DNA from: JANWYQ01 sp034432445 | GTDB taxonomy: Bacteria > Chloroflexota > Anaerolineae > JAAEKA01 | Length of the DNA stretch: 6,057 bases | Direction: 5' to 3' | Assembly (NCBI GenBank): GCA_034432445.1 | Contig: DAOUBX010000264.1 | Location: forward strand, 1-6,057 | In this document: positions 1 through 5,285 of the stretch, one piece after another | Numbering within the stretch: the stretch's first letter is position 1 | How the letters are laid out: each line of letters opens with the position of its first letter | Notes under the pieces: model-generated | What the model saw: only the letters and a program-made list of their open reading frames with translations | Told to the model about the DNA's origin: nothing | Databases searched by the model: none | Position numbers and translations under genes: made by a program

Positions 1-123
1 CTTGCGACCGGTTTACAGCTTGAGCCGGCTCTGCAGACGCCCTGGCCAGCGCAGCCTTAAGTGCCCGGCACCTAGGGCTGAATAGTTGCGACCAGTTGCT
101 GCTCACCAAGGACCGGTTTGCAG
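1..123. repeat. Left-edge non-coding stretch with degenerate GACCGGTT repeats
   Basis: No gene can be supported here. A motif recurs imperfectly three times: TTGCGACCGGTT at 2-13, TTGCGACCAGTT at 86-97, and GACCGGTTTGCAG at 111-123, the last resembling GACCGGTTTACAG at 6-18. The third copy lies just beyond the moaA stop codon. The minus-strand frame that continues past the moaA stop stays open to the window edge, but it has no start codon with a ribosome binding site. Short plus-strand frames ending at 60 or 84 could be the tail of a convergent gene, but nothing recognisable is encoded. Confidence 0.25.
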
Positions 124-124
124 G

Positions 125-1099
125 TCACCCGCCAATTTGCGACATCACCCGCTGTTGTGGCACATCACCCTCGGGCAAGCCGTGGCCCCAGGGTTTGTTC
201 CATATTGCAACGCGCATAAGGGTCTTGATCTCTTCCAATGTACAACCATTGCGCAACGGTGTGAGTAGGTCTACTTCCCGATCGCGCAAGAGACATAGGC
301 GCAATTTCCCATCCGCCGTCAGACGGTAGCGATTGCAGCCGGCACAGAAAGGTTCGGTGACAGTGCTGATGAAGCCGATCTGGCCCTGTGCGCCGGCCAA
401 ACGGTAAGGTCGGGCTGGATCACGGCCGTCGTAGCCTGGCACCGGGTAAAGCGGTCCGAGCTGCGCCTCGATCAACGCCTTGGTTTCGGCCGAGCTGACC
501 ACGGCTTCCTGCTGAAACTCGGCCACGCTGCCCAGCGGCATCAGCTCGATAAAGCGGATGTGCCATGGCCGATCAATAGTCAGGCGCGCCAGCGGGACGA
601 CCTCATCGTCGTTGAAGCCACGGGTGACCACAGCGTTGAGCTTGAGCGGGTTCAGACCGGCAGCCTCGGCAGCAGCAATGCCATCCCACACCCGCCGCAG
701 ATCGCCCCAGCGCGTGATACGGCGGAACTTGTCAGGGTCAAGCGTATCAACGCTCACATTCAGCCGCTGCAGGCCGGCCTGCGCCAGCGGTTCAGCCAGC
801 TCGGCCAGCAACAATCCGTTGGTCGTCATGGCCACTTGCTGTATGCCAGGGGTGTGTGCGATTGCTCGGACCAACTCGACGACACCAGGCCGCACGGTCG
901 GCTCACCGCCTGTCAAGCGAATCTTGGTCGTGCCCAGCTCGGCCGCCACGCGCACAATAGCCAGGATCTCCTCGTCCTGCAACAGCTGACTGCGCGGCCG
1001 AAACCGAATATCTTCGGGCATGCAGTACACGCAACGCAAATTGCAGGCGTCGGTGAGCGAAATGCGCAAGTAGTCGATACGCCGGCCAAAGCTGTCCAC
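125..1099 (-). CDS. moaA: GTP 3',8-cyclase MoaA (molybdenum cofactor biosynthesis)
   Basis: MoaA is a cytoplasmic radical-SAM enzyme. It rearranges GTP to 3',8-cyclo-7,8-dihydro-GTP, which MoaC turns into cyclic pyranopterin monophosphate, the first molybdopterin intermediate. The radical-SAM cysteines form CNLRCVYC; in the longest frame (from 1195) they are C51, C55 and C58. The SAM-binding GGEP is at 96-99 and TTNG at 124-127. The second, GTP-binding [4Fe-4S] site is CAGC-x13-C (C284, C287, C301). The protein ends in the family's double glycine (SQIGG). Start choice: GTG at 1099 has a strong AGGAGG eight bases upstream and gives 324 residues, the usual MoaA length, beginning right before the conserved DSFGRRIDYLR. 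The ATG at 1195 would add a Pro/Thr-rich 32-residue leader and has no well-spaced Shine-Dalgarno, but it cannot be excluded. The regulator gene lies upstream on the same strand, so co-transcription is possible. No other cofactor gene is visible. Identification is very secure; the start is not. Confidence 0.95.
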   Translation of the reverse strand: MDSFGRRIDYLRISLTDACNLRCVYCMPEDIRFRPRSQLLQDEEILAIVRVAAELGTTKIRLTGGEPTVRPGVVELVRAIAHTPGIQQVAMTTNGLLLAELAEPLAQAGLQRLNVSVDTLDPDKFRRITRWGDLRRVWDGIAAAEAAGLNPLKLNAVVTRGFNDDEVVPLARLTIDRPWHIRFIELMPLGSVAEFQQEAVVSSAETKALIEAQLGPLYPVPGYDGRDPARPYRLAGAQGQIGFISTVTEPFCAGCNRYRLTADGKLRLCLLRDREVDLLTPLRNGCTLEEIKTLMRVAIWNKPWGHGLPEGDVPQQRVMSQIGG

Positions 1100-1107
1100 C
1101 AGGGGGC

Positions 1108-1113
1108 CCTCCT
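1108..1113 (-). promoter_or_regulatory. Ribosome binding site favouring the short moaA start
   Basis: On the minus strand this reads AGGAGG, eight bases before the GTG at 1099-1097. It lies inside the longer reading frame from 1195, so it is either the true start signal or a chance GC-rich match. The resulting protein length (324 residues) supports the former. Confidence 0.5.
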
Positions 1114-1199
1114 GCGTCGTTGGCTCAAGCCAGGTCGGCGGTGTCGGCCCACTGCGGTCATCGGTTGTTAGCGCAAGAGGAATGGGCGCAAGCATCCTG

Positions 1200-1231
1200 T
1201 GATCTCGTTAGATCAAGACCAGATCAAGACC
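1200..1231. repeat. TGATCT/AGATCA repeat cluster upstream of moaA
   Basis: Two perfect tandem copies of AGATCAAGACC occupy 1210-1220 and 1221-1231. The first copy also pairs with an upstream inverted half: TGATCT at 1200-1205, a four-base gap, then AGATCA at 1210-1215. This gives three copies of one hexamer, two direct at an 11-bp (one helical turn) period and one inverted. That arrangement is typical of transcription-factor sites, but no factor can be named. It sits five bases upstream of the alternative moaA ATG at 1195. Confidence 0.5.
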
Positions 1232-1291
1232 ATGGGAAACTGACTGACGTCAACCGGGTTCATACTGCCGTTGCACGCTTGGCCATCATGC

Positions 1292-1310
1292 GTGGGCCAT
1301 CGTGGCCTAC
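1292..1310 (-). other. Stem-loop overlapping the regulator stop codon
   Basis: Bases 1292-1299 pair with 1303-1310 around a three-base loop, including a perfect GGCCA/TGGCC core and one wobble pair. The stem overlaps the regulator's TAG stop (1307-1309). No run of T follows on the minus strand, so this is not a convincing intrinsic terminator. It could attenuate or process a regulator-moaA transcript, or be incidental. Confidence 0.25.
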
Positions 1311-1951
1311 TCGACAGACAAGGTGATCTGTGTCGGCGCCTGGCCTACCACATAGGCGCAGCGGCAGTCGCCCTCTGACAAACGCTCTACGGGAGCGAGC
1401 GGAACACCGACCAACTGCGCAATCAAGCGCCGGTCCATGCAGCAGAGTTCCCGATGTTTGTCGGAAACGCCGGTGTACGGGCAGTTGACGGTTACCAAAA
1501 CACACGAGTCGCCCTCGCGCTGCCAGCGCGCTAGATAGCCGCGCTCGTTCAAGAAGTCTACAGCCCAGTCGAGACGCGTCTCGAGCGGCAGAGAAACATC
1601 AACCGGTGTGGCTTCCGCTGCCATCCTGTCCGCCAGACGATCGAACACAGCGCGCATTTGATCGGGCGGCAACAGTGCCTTCATCTCGTCCAGCAGGGCA
1701 ATAGCCAGATTCTGGTTGTTGCTGGGGAAATATCGCTTGGCTGCCTCGGTGAGAACGTAGACCTGCTGCGGACGGCCCACCGTGCCCCGTCGCTGCACGC
1801 GCGGCGATTCAATCAGGTTCTCGCCTTGTAGCACGTCCAGGTGGTGCCGCACCGAGACCGGGGCCATCTCCAAACGGCGCGCTAGCTCGGCAACGGTGAC
1901 GTCTCCCTGCTCTTTTATGATCTCCAGAATGCGAAAACGCGTCGGCTGCAC
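1307..1951 (-). CDS. SufR/COG2345-type winged-helix regulator with C-terminal Cys cluster
   Basis: This is a probable DNA-binding transcription factor of the ArsR/DeoR-like helix-turn-helix family that includes the Fe-S-sensing SufR. From the GTG at 1951 it has 214 residues. Residues about 4-75 form the winged helix: a TVAELARRLEMAPVSVRHHL recognition region, then the wing RRGTVGRPQQVYVLT. The C-terminal half holds NCPY (C157), a CC pair (C170/C171) and CRC (C196/C198). This matches the spacing in COG2345 proteins that bind an Fe-S cluster; cluster binding here is inferred. The start is GTG because GAGGAG lies six bases upstream. The longer frame's first codon, TTG at 2029, is part of the -35 promoter box and so cannot be the start. 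The gene diverges from the small gene and nuo cluster and is followed on the same strand by moaA. Both neighbours encode Fe-S proteins, so control of one or both is plausible. An inverted repeat on its promoter suggests autoregulation. Confidence 0.85.
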   Translation of the reverse strand: MQPTRFRILEIIKEQGDVTVAELARRLEMAPVSVRHHLDVLQGENLIESPRVQRRGTVGRPQQVYVLTEAAKRYFPSNNQNLAIALLDEMKALLPPDQMRAVFDRLADRMAAEATPVDVSLPLETRLDWAVDFLNERGYLARWQREGDSCVLVTVNCPYTGVSDKHRELCCMDRRLIAQLVGVPLAPVERLSEGDCRCAYVVGQAPTQITLSVE

Positions 1952-1957
1952 AGCAAA

Positions 1958-1963
1958 CTCCTC
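1958..1963 (-). promoter_or_regulatory. Ribosome binding site setting the regulator start
   Basis: GAGGAG on the minus strand, six bases before the GTG at 1951-1949. It settles the start in favour of this GTG over the upstream TTG at 2029, which lies within the promoter. Confidence 0.75.
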
Positions 1964-1998
1964 GCCGCAAAGAAAGATCGTTGGGTACCGGCGGATGC

Positions 1999-2021
1999 CG
2001 ATTGTAACACAAGGCCAATCG
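1999..2021. promoter_or_regulatory. Inverted repeat over the regulator -10 box (candidate operator)
   Basis: CGATTG at 1999-2004 is the exact reverse complement of CAATCG at 2016-2021, with an 11-base gap. Arm centres are 17 bp apart. One arm covers most of the -10 box and the other lies in the promoter spacer, so a dimer bound here would block polymerase. The location suits autorepression by the regulator; the assignment is inference. Confidence 0.4.
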
Positions 2022-2029
2022 AATGTCAA
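2001..2029 (-). promoter_or_regulatory. Sigma70-type promoter of the regulator gene
   Basis: On the minus strand TTGACA (2029-2024) is followed by exactly 17 bases and then TACAAT (2006-2001). This is a perfect -35 box and a five-of-six -10 box at the optimal spacing. Transcription would start near 1994, giving a leader of about 43 bases before the GTG at 1951 with its GAGGAG site. It is the strongest promoter visible in the window. Confidence 0.75.
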
Positions 2030-2032
2030 TTC

Positions 2033-2052
2033 TTCTCATGAAAATCATAGAA
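2033..2052. repeat. AT-rich imperfect inverted repeat in the divergent intergenic region
   Basis: TTCT-c-ATGA (2033-2041) mirrors TCATAGAA (2045-2052) with one bulged base and a three-base centre. It lies just upstream of the regulator's -35 box and well upstream of the small gene, between the divergent transcription units. It may be a protein-binding site; this is weak evidence. Confidence 0.25.
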
Positions 2053-2085
2053 ATAGACCCGAGGCACTTGTCGTTCGGTGAAAAT

Positions 2086-2114
2086 TTGCACGGCGGTTGG
2101 TTGTCATGTAAAAT
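2086..2114 (+). promoter_or_regulatory. Candidate promoter of the small gene and possibly the nuo cluster
   Basis: TTGCAC (2086-2091), a 17-base spacer, then TAAAAT (2109-2114). The -10 box matches five of six consensus bases; the -35 box is weaker. A start near 2121 would give a leader of about 60 bases to the ATG at 2183. It is incompatible with the upstream GTG at 2078 being the real start of the small gene. Confidence 0.4.
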
Positions 2115-2151
2115 TGGTGCCTGGCAGTTTAGCCGCGCTTTTCATCCACAC

Positions 2152-2161
2152 TTGTCGACAA
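2152..2161. repeat. Perfect 10-bp palindrome in the leader of the small gene
   Basis: TTGTCGACAA is fully self-complementary. It lies about 30 bases downstream of the inferred transcription start and about 20 before the ATG at 2183, a position where a bound repressor would stop transcription. No known factor is implied. Confidence 0.3.
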
Positions 2162-2182
2162 ATCACAGGATATCCCCCAGTC

Positions 2183-2401
2183 ATGGAAGTCATTGCGGAC
2201 TCGACAGAGACGTCGAAACACGGCGCAATCGCTCAGATCAAGCAGATTACTGTGACAGCGGACGCGGAAGCTGAGGCTGTCAACGAGCTGCTGAGCCAGG
2301 GTTGGAAGCTGTTGCATATTGGTCATCAGAGCGATCGCACCGTCTACGTGCTCGGCAAGCCTGCTGAACAAAGCCGGCGCCGCCCAGGCTTCCTCGCTTA
2401 A
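2183..2401 (+). CDS. Small conserved-looking protein of unknown function
   Basis: The product from the ATG at 2183 has 72 residues. I do not recognise a named family. The central part reads as strand-helix-strand: IKQITVTADAEAEAVNELLSQ... then GWKLLHI and DRTVYVLGKP. This alternation, with a 'N-x-L-x-x-GW-x-L' helix end and a terminal VLG strand, resembles small DUF1737/DUF4177-like proteins; that is an impression, not an assignment. The tail (QSRRRPGFLA) is basic. There is no signal peptide or membrane segment, so it is probably cytoplasmic. The frame is open back to a GTG at 2078, but that lies upstream of the best promoter and encodes an odd Cys/His-containing leader, so the ATG is preferred. 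Its own ribosome site is weak (AGGA about 13 bases upstream). It ends 78 bases before nuoB on the same strand and occupies the place where nuoA is usually found, though it has no membrane helices and is not NuoA. Confidence 0.6.
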   Translation: MEVIADSTETSKHGAIAQIKQITVTADAEAEAVNELLSQGWKLLHIGHQSDRTVYVLGKPAEQSRRRPGFLA

Positions 2402-2430
2402 TCGGCCATTCAGAACTCTGCAGGCTTCCT
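2385..2430 (+). repeat. Direct repeat CAGGCTTCCT at the end of the small gene
   Basis: CAGGCTTCCT occurs identically at 2385-2394, over the last codons of the small gene, and at 2421-2430 in the gap before nuoB, 36 bases apart. It may be a local duplication or a regulatory half-site pair upstream of the nuoB -10-like box. Confidence 0.3.
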
Positions 2431-2438
2431 TTGCCTTA

Positions 2439-2456
2439 GCGCCTATACTGCGCCTA
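2439..2456 (+). promoter_or_regulatory. Possible nuoB promoter with overlapping GCGCCTA direct repeat
   Basis: TATACT at 2444-2449 is a good -10-like box about 30 bases before the nuoB ATG, but no convincing -35 box lies at the right distance. The heptamer GCGCCTA occurs at 2439-2445 and 2450-2456, an 11-bp period on one DNA face, flanking the box. A factor-dependent promoter is conceivable. Alternatively nuoB is read through from the small gene. Confidence 0.25.
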
Positions 2457-2479
2457 AAGCCCCGCGAAAGGACGTAGCG

Positions 2480-3439
2480 ATGTCAGACTTGCCGCCGGGC
2501 ATGGCTGAAGTGCCCGAAGAACTGAAATCCAACGTCATCCTCTCGACAGTTGATTTCGTCTACAACTTGAGCCGAAGCTACTCGTTGTGGCCGATGACTT
2601 TCGGATTGGCCTGCTGCGCCATCGAGTTCATTGTCACCGGCACTGCCCGTTATGACATGTCACGCTTCGGCATGGAGGTGGCCCGACCCTCCCCGCGCCA
2701 GGCCGACTTGATCATCATCTCCGGCACGGTCACCAAGAAGATGGTAGTACCGATCGTGCGCCTGTACAACCAAATGGCTGAACCACGCTATGTGCTCAGC
2801 ATGGGCGCCTGCGCCACCGGCGGTGGGCCGTTCAAAGAAGGCTACAACGTGGTCTCAGGCATCGACAAGTACTTGCCGGTGGACGTGTACGTGCCCGGTT
2901 GCCCACCAACCCCTGAAGCGTTGATCCACGGCTTCATCACCCTGCACAACAAGTTCAAGAAGCAGTCCGTGCGCACCGTGCCTTGGTACCGCAAAGAGTA
3001 CACAGGGGAAGTGCCCATCCCGGTGCTCGGCCCGGACATCTTCAGCACCGACCCGCAGAAGATGAAGCAAGTGCGCGACATCAACATGCAGCGCCTCGTG
3101 GCCAGCCGCTCGGCCAAGCAACCGATCATCAGCGCTCTGCAGCACGAGGGCGATGACGAGGTTGTTGTCATTCAAAACGCTGGCCTGGCGCAGGACATGA
3201 CGGGCTGGCGATTGATCAGCGGTCGCGGCGAGCAGACCTTCGCCTTTCCGCCCGGTTTCGTGATCATGTCGGACAGCGAAGTGCGCGTGCATAGTGGGCC
3301 GGCAGCCGCTGCTACAACCCCCAACGACCTGATGTGGACAAGACAGCATATTTGGCGCAACGAGGGTGACGTCGCTTCGTTGCTCGACGCTGAAGGCAAC
3401 GTCATTTCAGCCTTTCACTACGAGGGGAGCGCGCAATGA
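2480..3439 (+). CDS. nuoB: NADH-quinone oxidoreductase subunit B with C-terminal lamin-tail-like domain
   Basis: NuoB is the cytoplasm-facing complex I subunit that holds terminal [4Fe-4S] cluster N2, which passes electrons to quinone at the NuoB/NuoD interface. The 319-residue product has the N2 ligands: adjacent C45 and C46 in FGLACCAIEF, C111 in SMGACATGGG, and C141 in VPGCPPTPEA. The canonical subunit (usually about 160-220 residues) is complete by about residue 205. Residues about 226-317 are extra and read as a lamin-tail (LTD) domain: VVVIQNAG, DMTGWRLIS, a QTFAFPPGF strand, VRVHSG, then IWRNEGDVASLLDAEGNVIS. LTD domains are Ig-like folds that in bacteria usually belong to surface or secreted proteins; here there is no signal peptide. 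The start ATG has GAAAGGA seven bases upstream. The stop overlaps the nuoCD start (ATGA). A sequencing fusion is unlikely because the whole frame is open and coupled to nuoCD. Confidence 0.97.
   Translation: MSDLPPGMAEVPEELKSNVILSTVDFVYNLSRSYSLWPMTFGLACCAIEFIVTGTARYDMSRFGMEVARPSPRQADLIIISGTVTKKMVVPIVRLYNQMAEPRYVLSMGACATGGGPFKEGYNVVSGIDKYLPVDVYVPGCPPTPEALIHGFITLHNKFKKQSVRTVPWYRKEYTGEVPIPVLGPDIFSTDPQKMKQVRDINMQRLVASRSAKQPIISALQHEGDDEVVVIQNAGLAQDMTGWRLISGRGEQTFAFPPGFVIMSDSEVRVHSGPAAAATTPNDLMWTRQHIWRNEGDVASLLDAEGNVISAFHYEGSAQ
3155..3427 (+). other. LTD-like domain segment of NuoB
   Basis: This covers NuoB residues about 226-316. The hallmarks of the LTD family are visible in order: an opening strand ending in a hydrophobic-x-N-A/T-G motif (VVVIQNAG), the signature L/M-x-GW-x-L (MTGWRLIS), an aromatic strand before PPG/PEG (FAFPPGF), a V-x-V-H strand with G, a W-x-N-x-GD turn (IWRNEGD) and a closing L-x-D-x-x-GN-V strand. 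Recognition is by motif reading only, without a profile search. Confidence 0.8.
3422..3429 (+). promoter_or_regulatory. nuoCD ribosome binding site inside the nuoB end
   Basis: GAGGGGAG lies six bases before the nuoCD ATG at 3436 and within the last nuoB codons. With the ATGA stop/start overlap, this indicates translational coupling and so matched output of NuoB and NuoCD. Confidence 0.75.
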
Positions 3440-5199
3440 CCGCAGCAACTGTTGATACGACACTGCCCTACAGCGACGTGCTGCCCGGCGCTGTGCTGGC
3501 CAAAGAGACAGGCCTCGCGAACGACAGCCTGGTCGTTGCTCCGGAGCATCTGGTCTCCTTGGCGACGCACTTGCGCGACTCCGAGGGCTACAACCTGCTC
3601 TCCAACCTCACCGCTGTGGACTACCTCGGCTACAAAGGTCGCTCCGCTGCCGACCGCTTCGAGGTGGTGTACCATCTTTACTCCACCCATCGCGGCGGTG
3701 GCCCGCTCGTGCTCAAGGTTCGTCTGCCGGAAGACAAGCCGGTGGCGCCGTCGCTGATTTCGGTGTATCCAGGCGCAGACCTGCAGGAGCGCGAGGCGTG
3801 GGACCTGTTTGGTATTCGCTTCACCGGCCACCCCAACCTACGGCGCATCCTGTTGTGGGAAGGCTTCAACGGTCACCCCATGCGCAAGGACTGGCGCGAG
3901 CCCTACTACGAGGCCGATGCCAAGCCCTTCAAGAGCCGCCATCCGGATGGCCACCATGCTTGGGCTGAGGATCGCAATCCCTGGGGTGACAACGTGCGCT
4001 ACCCCGATGGCTTTGACCCTGAGACCTGGCAAAATCCGGTCAATGTGGTGCCACTGGTGCGGCACGGCGGCAACGGCGTTCCGGGAGCGATCAAGACCGA
4101 CCGGCTGGTCGTCAACATGGGACCGCAGCATCCCAGCACGCACGGCGTGTTCCGCATGATCGTGGAGCTGGAGGGCGAGACGATTACGGCGCTCGAGCCT
4201 GAGATGGGCTACCTGCACCGCAACCACGAGAAGATCGGTGAGCGCAACACCTACCTCATGAACATGCCCTACACCGATCGCCTCGACTACCTCAGCTCGA
4301 TGTCCAACAACCTGGCCTATGCCATCGCTGTAGAGAAGCTGCTGGGCGACGAGTACAAGCCGCCGGAGCGCGCCGAATACCTGCGCGTGATCATGGCCGA
4401 GCTGACAAGAATTGTCAACCATCTCTTCTCGGTCGGCACCTTCCTCAACGACCTGGGCGCTTTCTTCACCCCCCTGTTGTACACGGTGCGGGAACGCGAG
4501 CTGATCCTGGATCTGTTCGAAGCGGTCAGCGGTAGCCGCATGATGTGCAACTACATGCGCTTCGGCGGTGTAGCGCGCGACCTACCAGAGGGCTGGCTGG
4601 AGCAGTGCACCAAACTGGTGTTCGATCGCCTGCCGGCCAAGATCGACGAGTTAGATCGCTATCTGACGGGCAACGAGATCATCCAGGAGCGCTGCGTCGG
4701 CGTCGGCTACCTGTCGCCGGAAGAAGCCATCGCGTTGAGCTGCACCGGCCCACAGCTGCGCGGCTGCGGCGTGCCCTACGACATTCGCCGCGCCGAACCC
4801 TACTCGATCTACGATCGCTTCGATTTCGACATCGTCTCGTTCGACGGCGGCGACGTCTACTCCCGCTACCTGGTGCGCATCGAGGAGATGCGTCAGAGCG
4901 TGCGCATCCTCAAGCAGGCGCTCAAGCAACTCCCCGCAGGGCCCATCCAGGGCGGCAAGGGAGGTTACACGGTGCGCCCACCCGTAGGCGATGTGTACGG
5001 CCGCATCGAGGCGCCCAAGGGTGAGCTGGGCTTCTATCTGGTCTCCGACGGCAGCGGCAATCCCTTCCGCTACCGCGTGCGCCCCCCCTCATATATCAAC
5101 TTGAACGCCCTAGCGCCTATGTGCATCGGCAACAAAGTCGCCGACTCAGTGATCATTTTGGGCGCCATCGATATCGTGCTCGGCGAGGTGGATCGGTAA
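3436..5199 (+). CDS. nuoCD: NADH-quinone oxidoreductase fused subunit C/D
   Basis: This is a single 587-residue chain of the complex I peripheral arm, close to the roughly 600 residues of the E. coli fused NuoCD. Residues about 1-160 are NuoC (30-kDa), ending in the signature EREAWDLFGIRFTGHPNLRR with a second GHPMRKDW. A linker of about 50 residues rich in Trp, Pro and Asp follows. Residues about 221-587 are NuoD (49-kDa), related to [NiFe]-hydrogenase large subunits but without their nickel-ligand cysteine pairs. They include NMGPQHPSTHGVFR (227-240) and DRLDY (281-285), which line the quinone pocket in the family, and the C-terminal signature from EAPKGELGFYLVSDGSG (525-541) through RPPSYINL to GEVDR at the end. 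The function is to couple N2 reduction of quinone to proton pumping. It starts in the ATGA overlap with nuoB. A 128-base gap with repeats separates it from nuoI. Confidence 0.98.
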   Translation: MTAATVDTTLPYSDVLPGAVLAKETGLANDSLVVAPEHLVSLATHLRDSEGYNLLSNLTAVDYLGYKGRSAADRFEVVYHLYSTHRGGGPLVLKVRLPEDKPVAPSLISVYPGADLQEREAWDLFGIRFTGHPNLRRILLWEGFNGHPMRKDWREPYYEADAKPFKSRHPDGHHAWAEDRNPWGDNVRYPDGFDPETWQNPVNVVPLVRHGGNGVPGAIKTDRLVVNMGPQHPSTHGVFRMIVELEGETITALEPEMGYLHRNHEKIGERNTYLMNMPYTDRLDYLSSMSNNLAYAIAVEKLLGDEYKPPERAEYLRVIMAELTRIVNHLFSVGTFLNDLGAFFTPLLYTVRERELILDLFEAVSGSRMMCNYMRFGGVARDLPEGWLEQCTKLVFDRLPAKIDELDRYLTGNEIIQERCVGVGYLSPEEAIALSCTGPQLRGCGVPYDIRRAEPYSIYDRFDFDIVSFDGGDVYSRYLVRIEEMRQSVRILKQALKQLPAGPIQGGKGGYTVRPPVGDVYGRIEAPKGELGFYLVSDGSGNPFRYRVRPPSYINLNALAPMCIGNKVADSVIILGAIDIVLGEVDR

Positions 5200-5211
5200 G
5201 CGGATTGCGCA

Positions 5212-5267
5212 ACCAGTAACCCGTCTCTCGCATTCGGCCGATTGGCCACGGCTTATGGCTTACTGGT
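5212..5267 (+). repeat. Long-range inverted repeat in the nuoCD-nuoI gap
   Basis: ACCAGTAA (5212-5219) is the exact reverse complement of TTACTGGT (5260-5267), with a 40-base loop containing a small GGCC-GATT-GGCC self-pairing element. The right arm shares GGT with the hairpin at 5265-5285, so the two structures exclude each other. No T tract follows, so it is not a standard terminator. Confidence 0.35.
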
Positions 5268-5285
5268 GAGCGTTTGCCGTTCACC
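5265..5285 (+). repeat. Hairpin at the left edge of the heptamer array
   Basis: GGTGAGCG (5265-5272) pairs with CGTTCACC (5278-5285) around a five-base loop TTTGC: eight base pairs with one G:T wobble. It could act as an mRNA processing or stabilising element between nuoCD and nuoI. Confidence 0.4.

Noticed and set aside
560..1171. 203-residue plus-strand frame opposite moaA
   Set aside because: No recognisable domain and fully antisense to a complete radical-SAM enzyme; a mirror frame.
1245..1252. TGACGTCA 8-bp palindrome
   Set aside because: Too short to stand alone in this window and not placed at a recognisable promoter.
1196..1306. Molybdenum-cofactor riboswitch upstream of moaA
   Set aside because: The gap is short and I see no multi-helix conserved Moco RNA pattern, only the hexamer repeats and one small stem-loop.
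2140..2148. TCATCCACA, one mismatch from a DnaA box (TTATCCACA)
   Set aside because: Only a single copy, with no AT-rich unwinding region or other origin genes nearby.
2078..2182. N-terminal extension of the small gene from GTG at 2078
   Set aside because: The extension overlaps the best promoter candidate (2086-2114), has no ribosome binding site and looks non-coding in composition.
3838..4422. 194-residue minus-strand frame opposite nuoCD
   Set aside because: Val/His-rich mirror of the NuoCD coding strand with no start signal or domain.
4545..5024. 159-residue plus-strand frame within nuoCD
   Set aside because: Arg-rich out-of-frame reading of NuoD codons; the NuoD frame is unambiguous.
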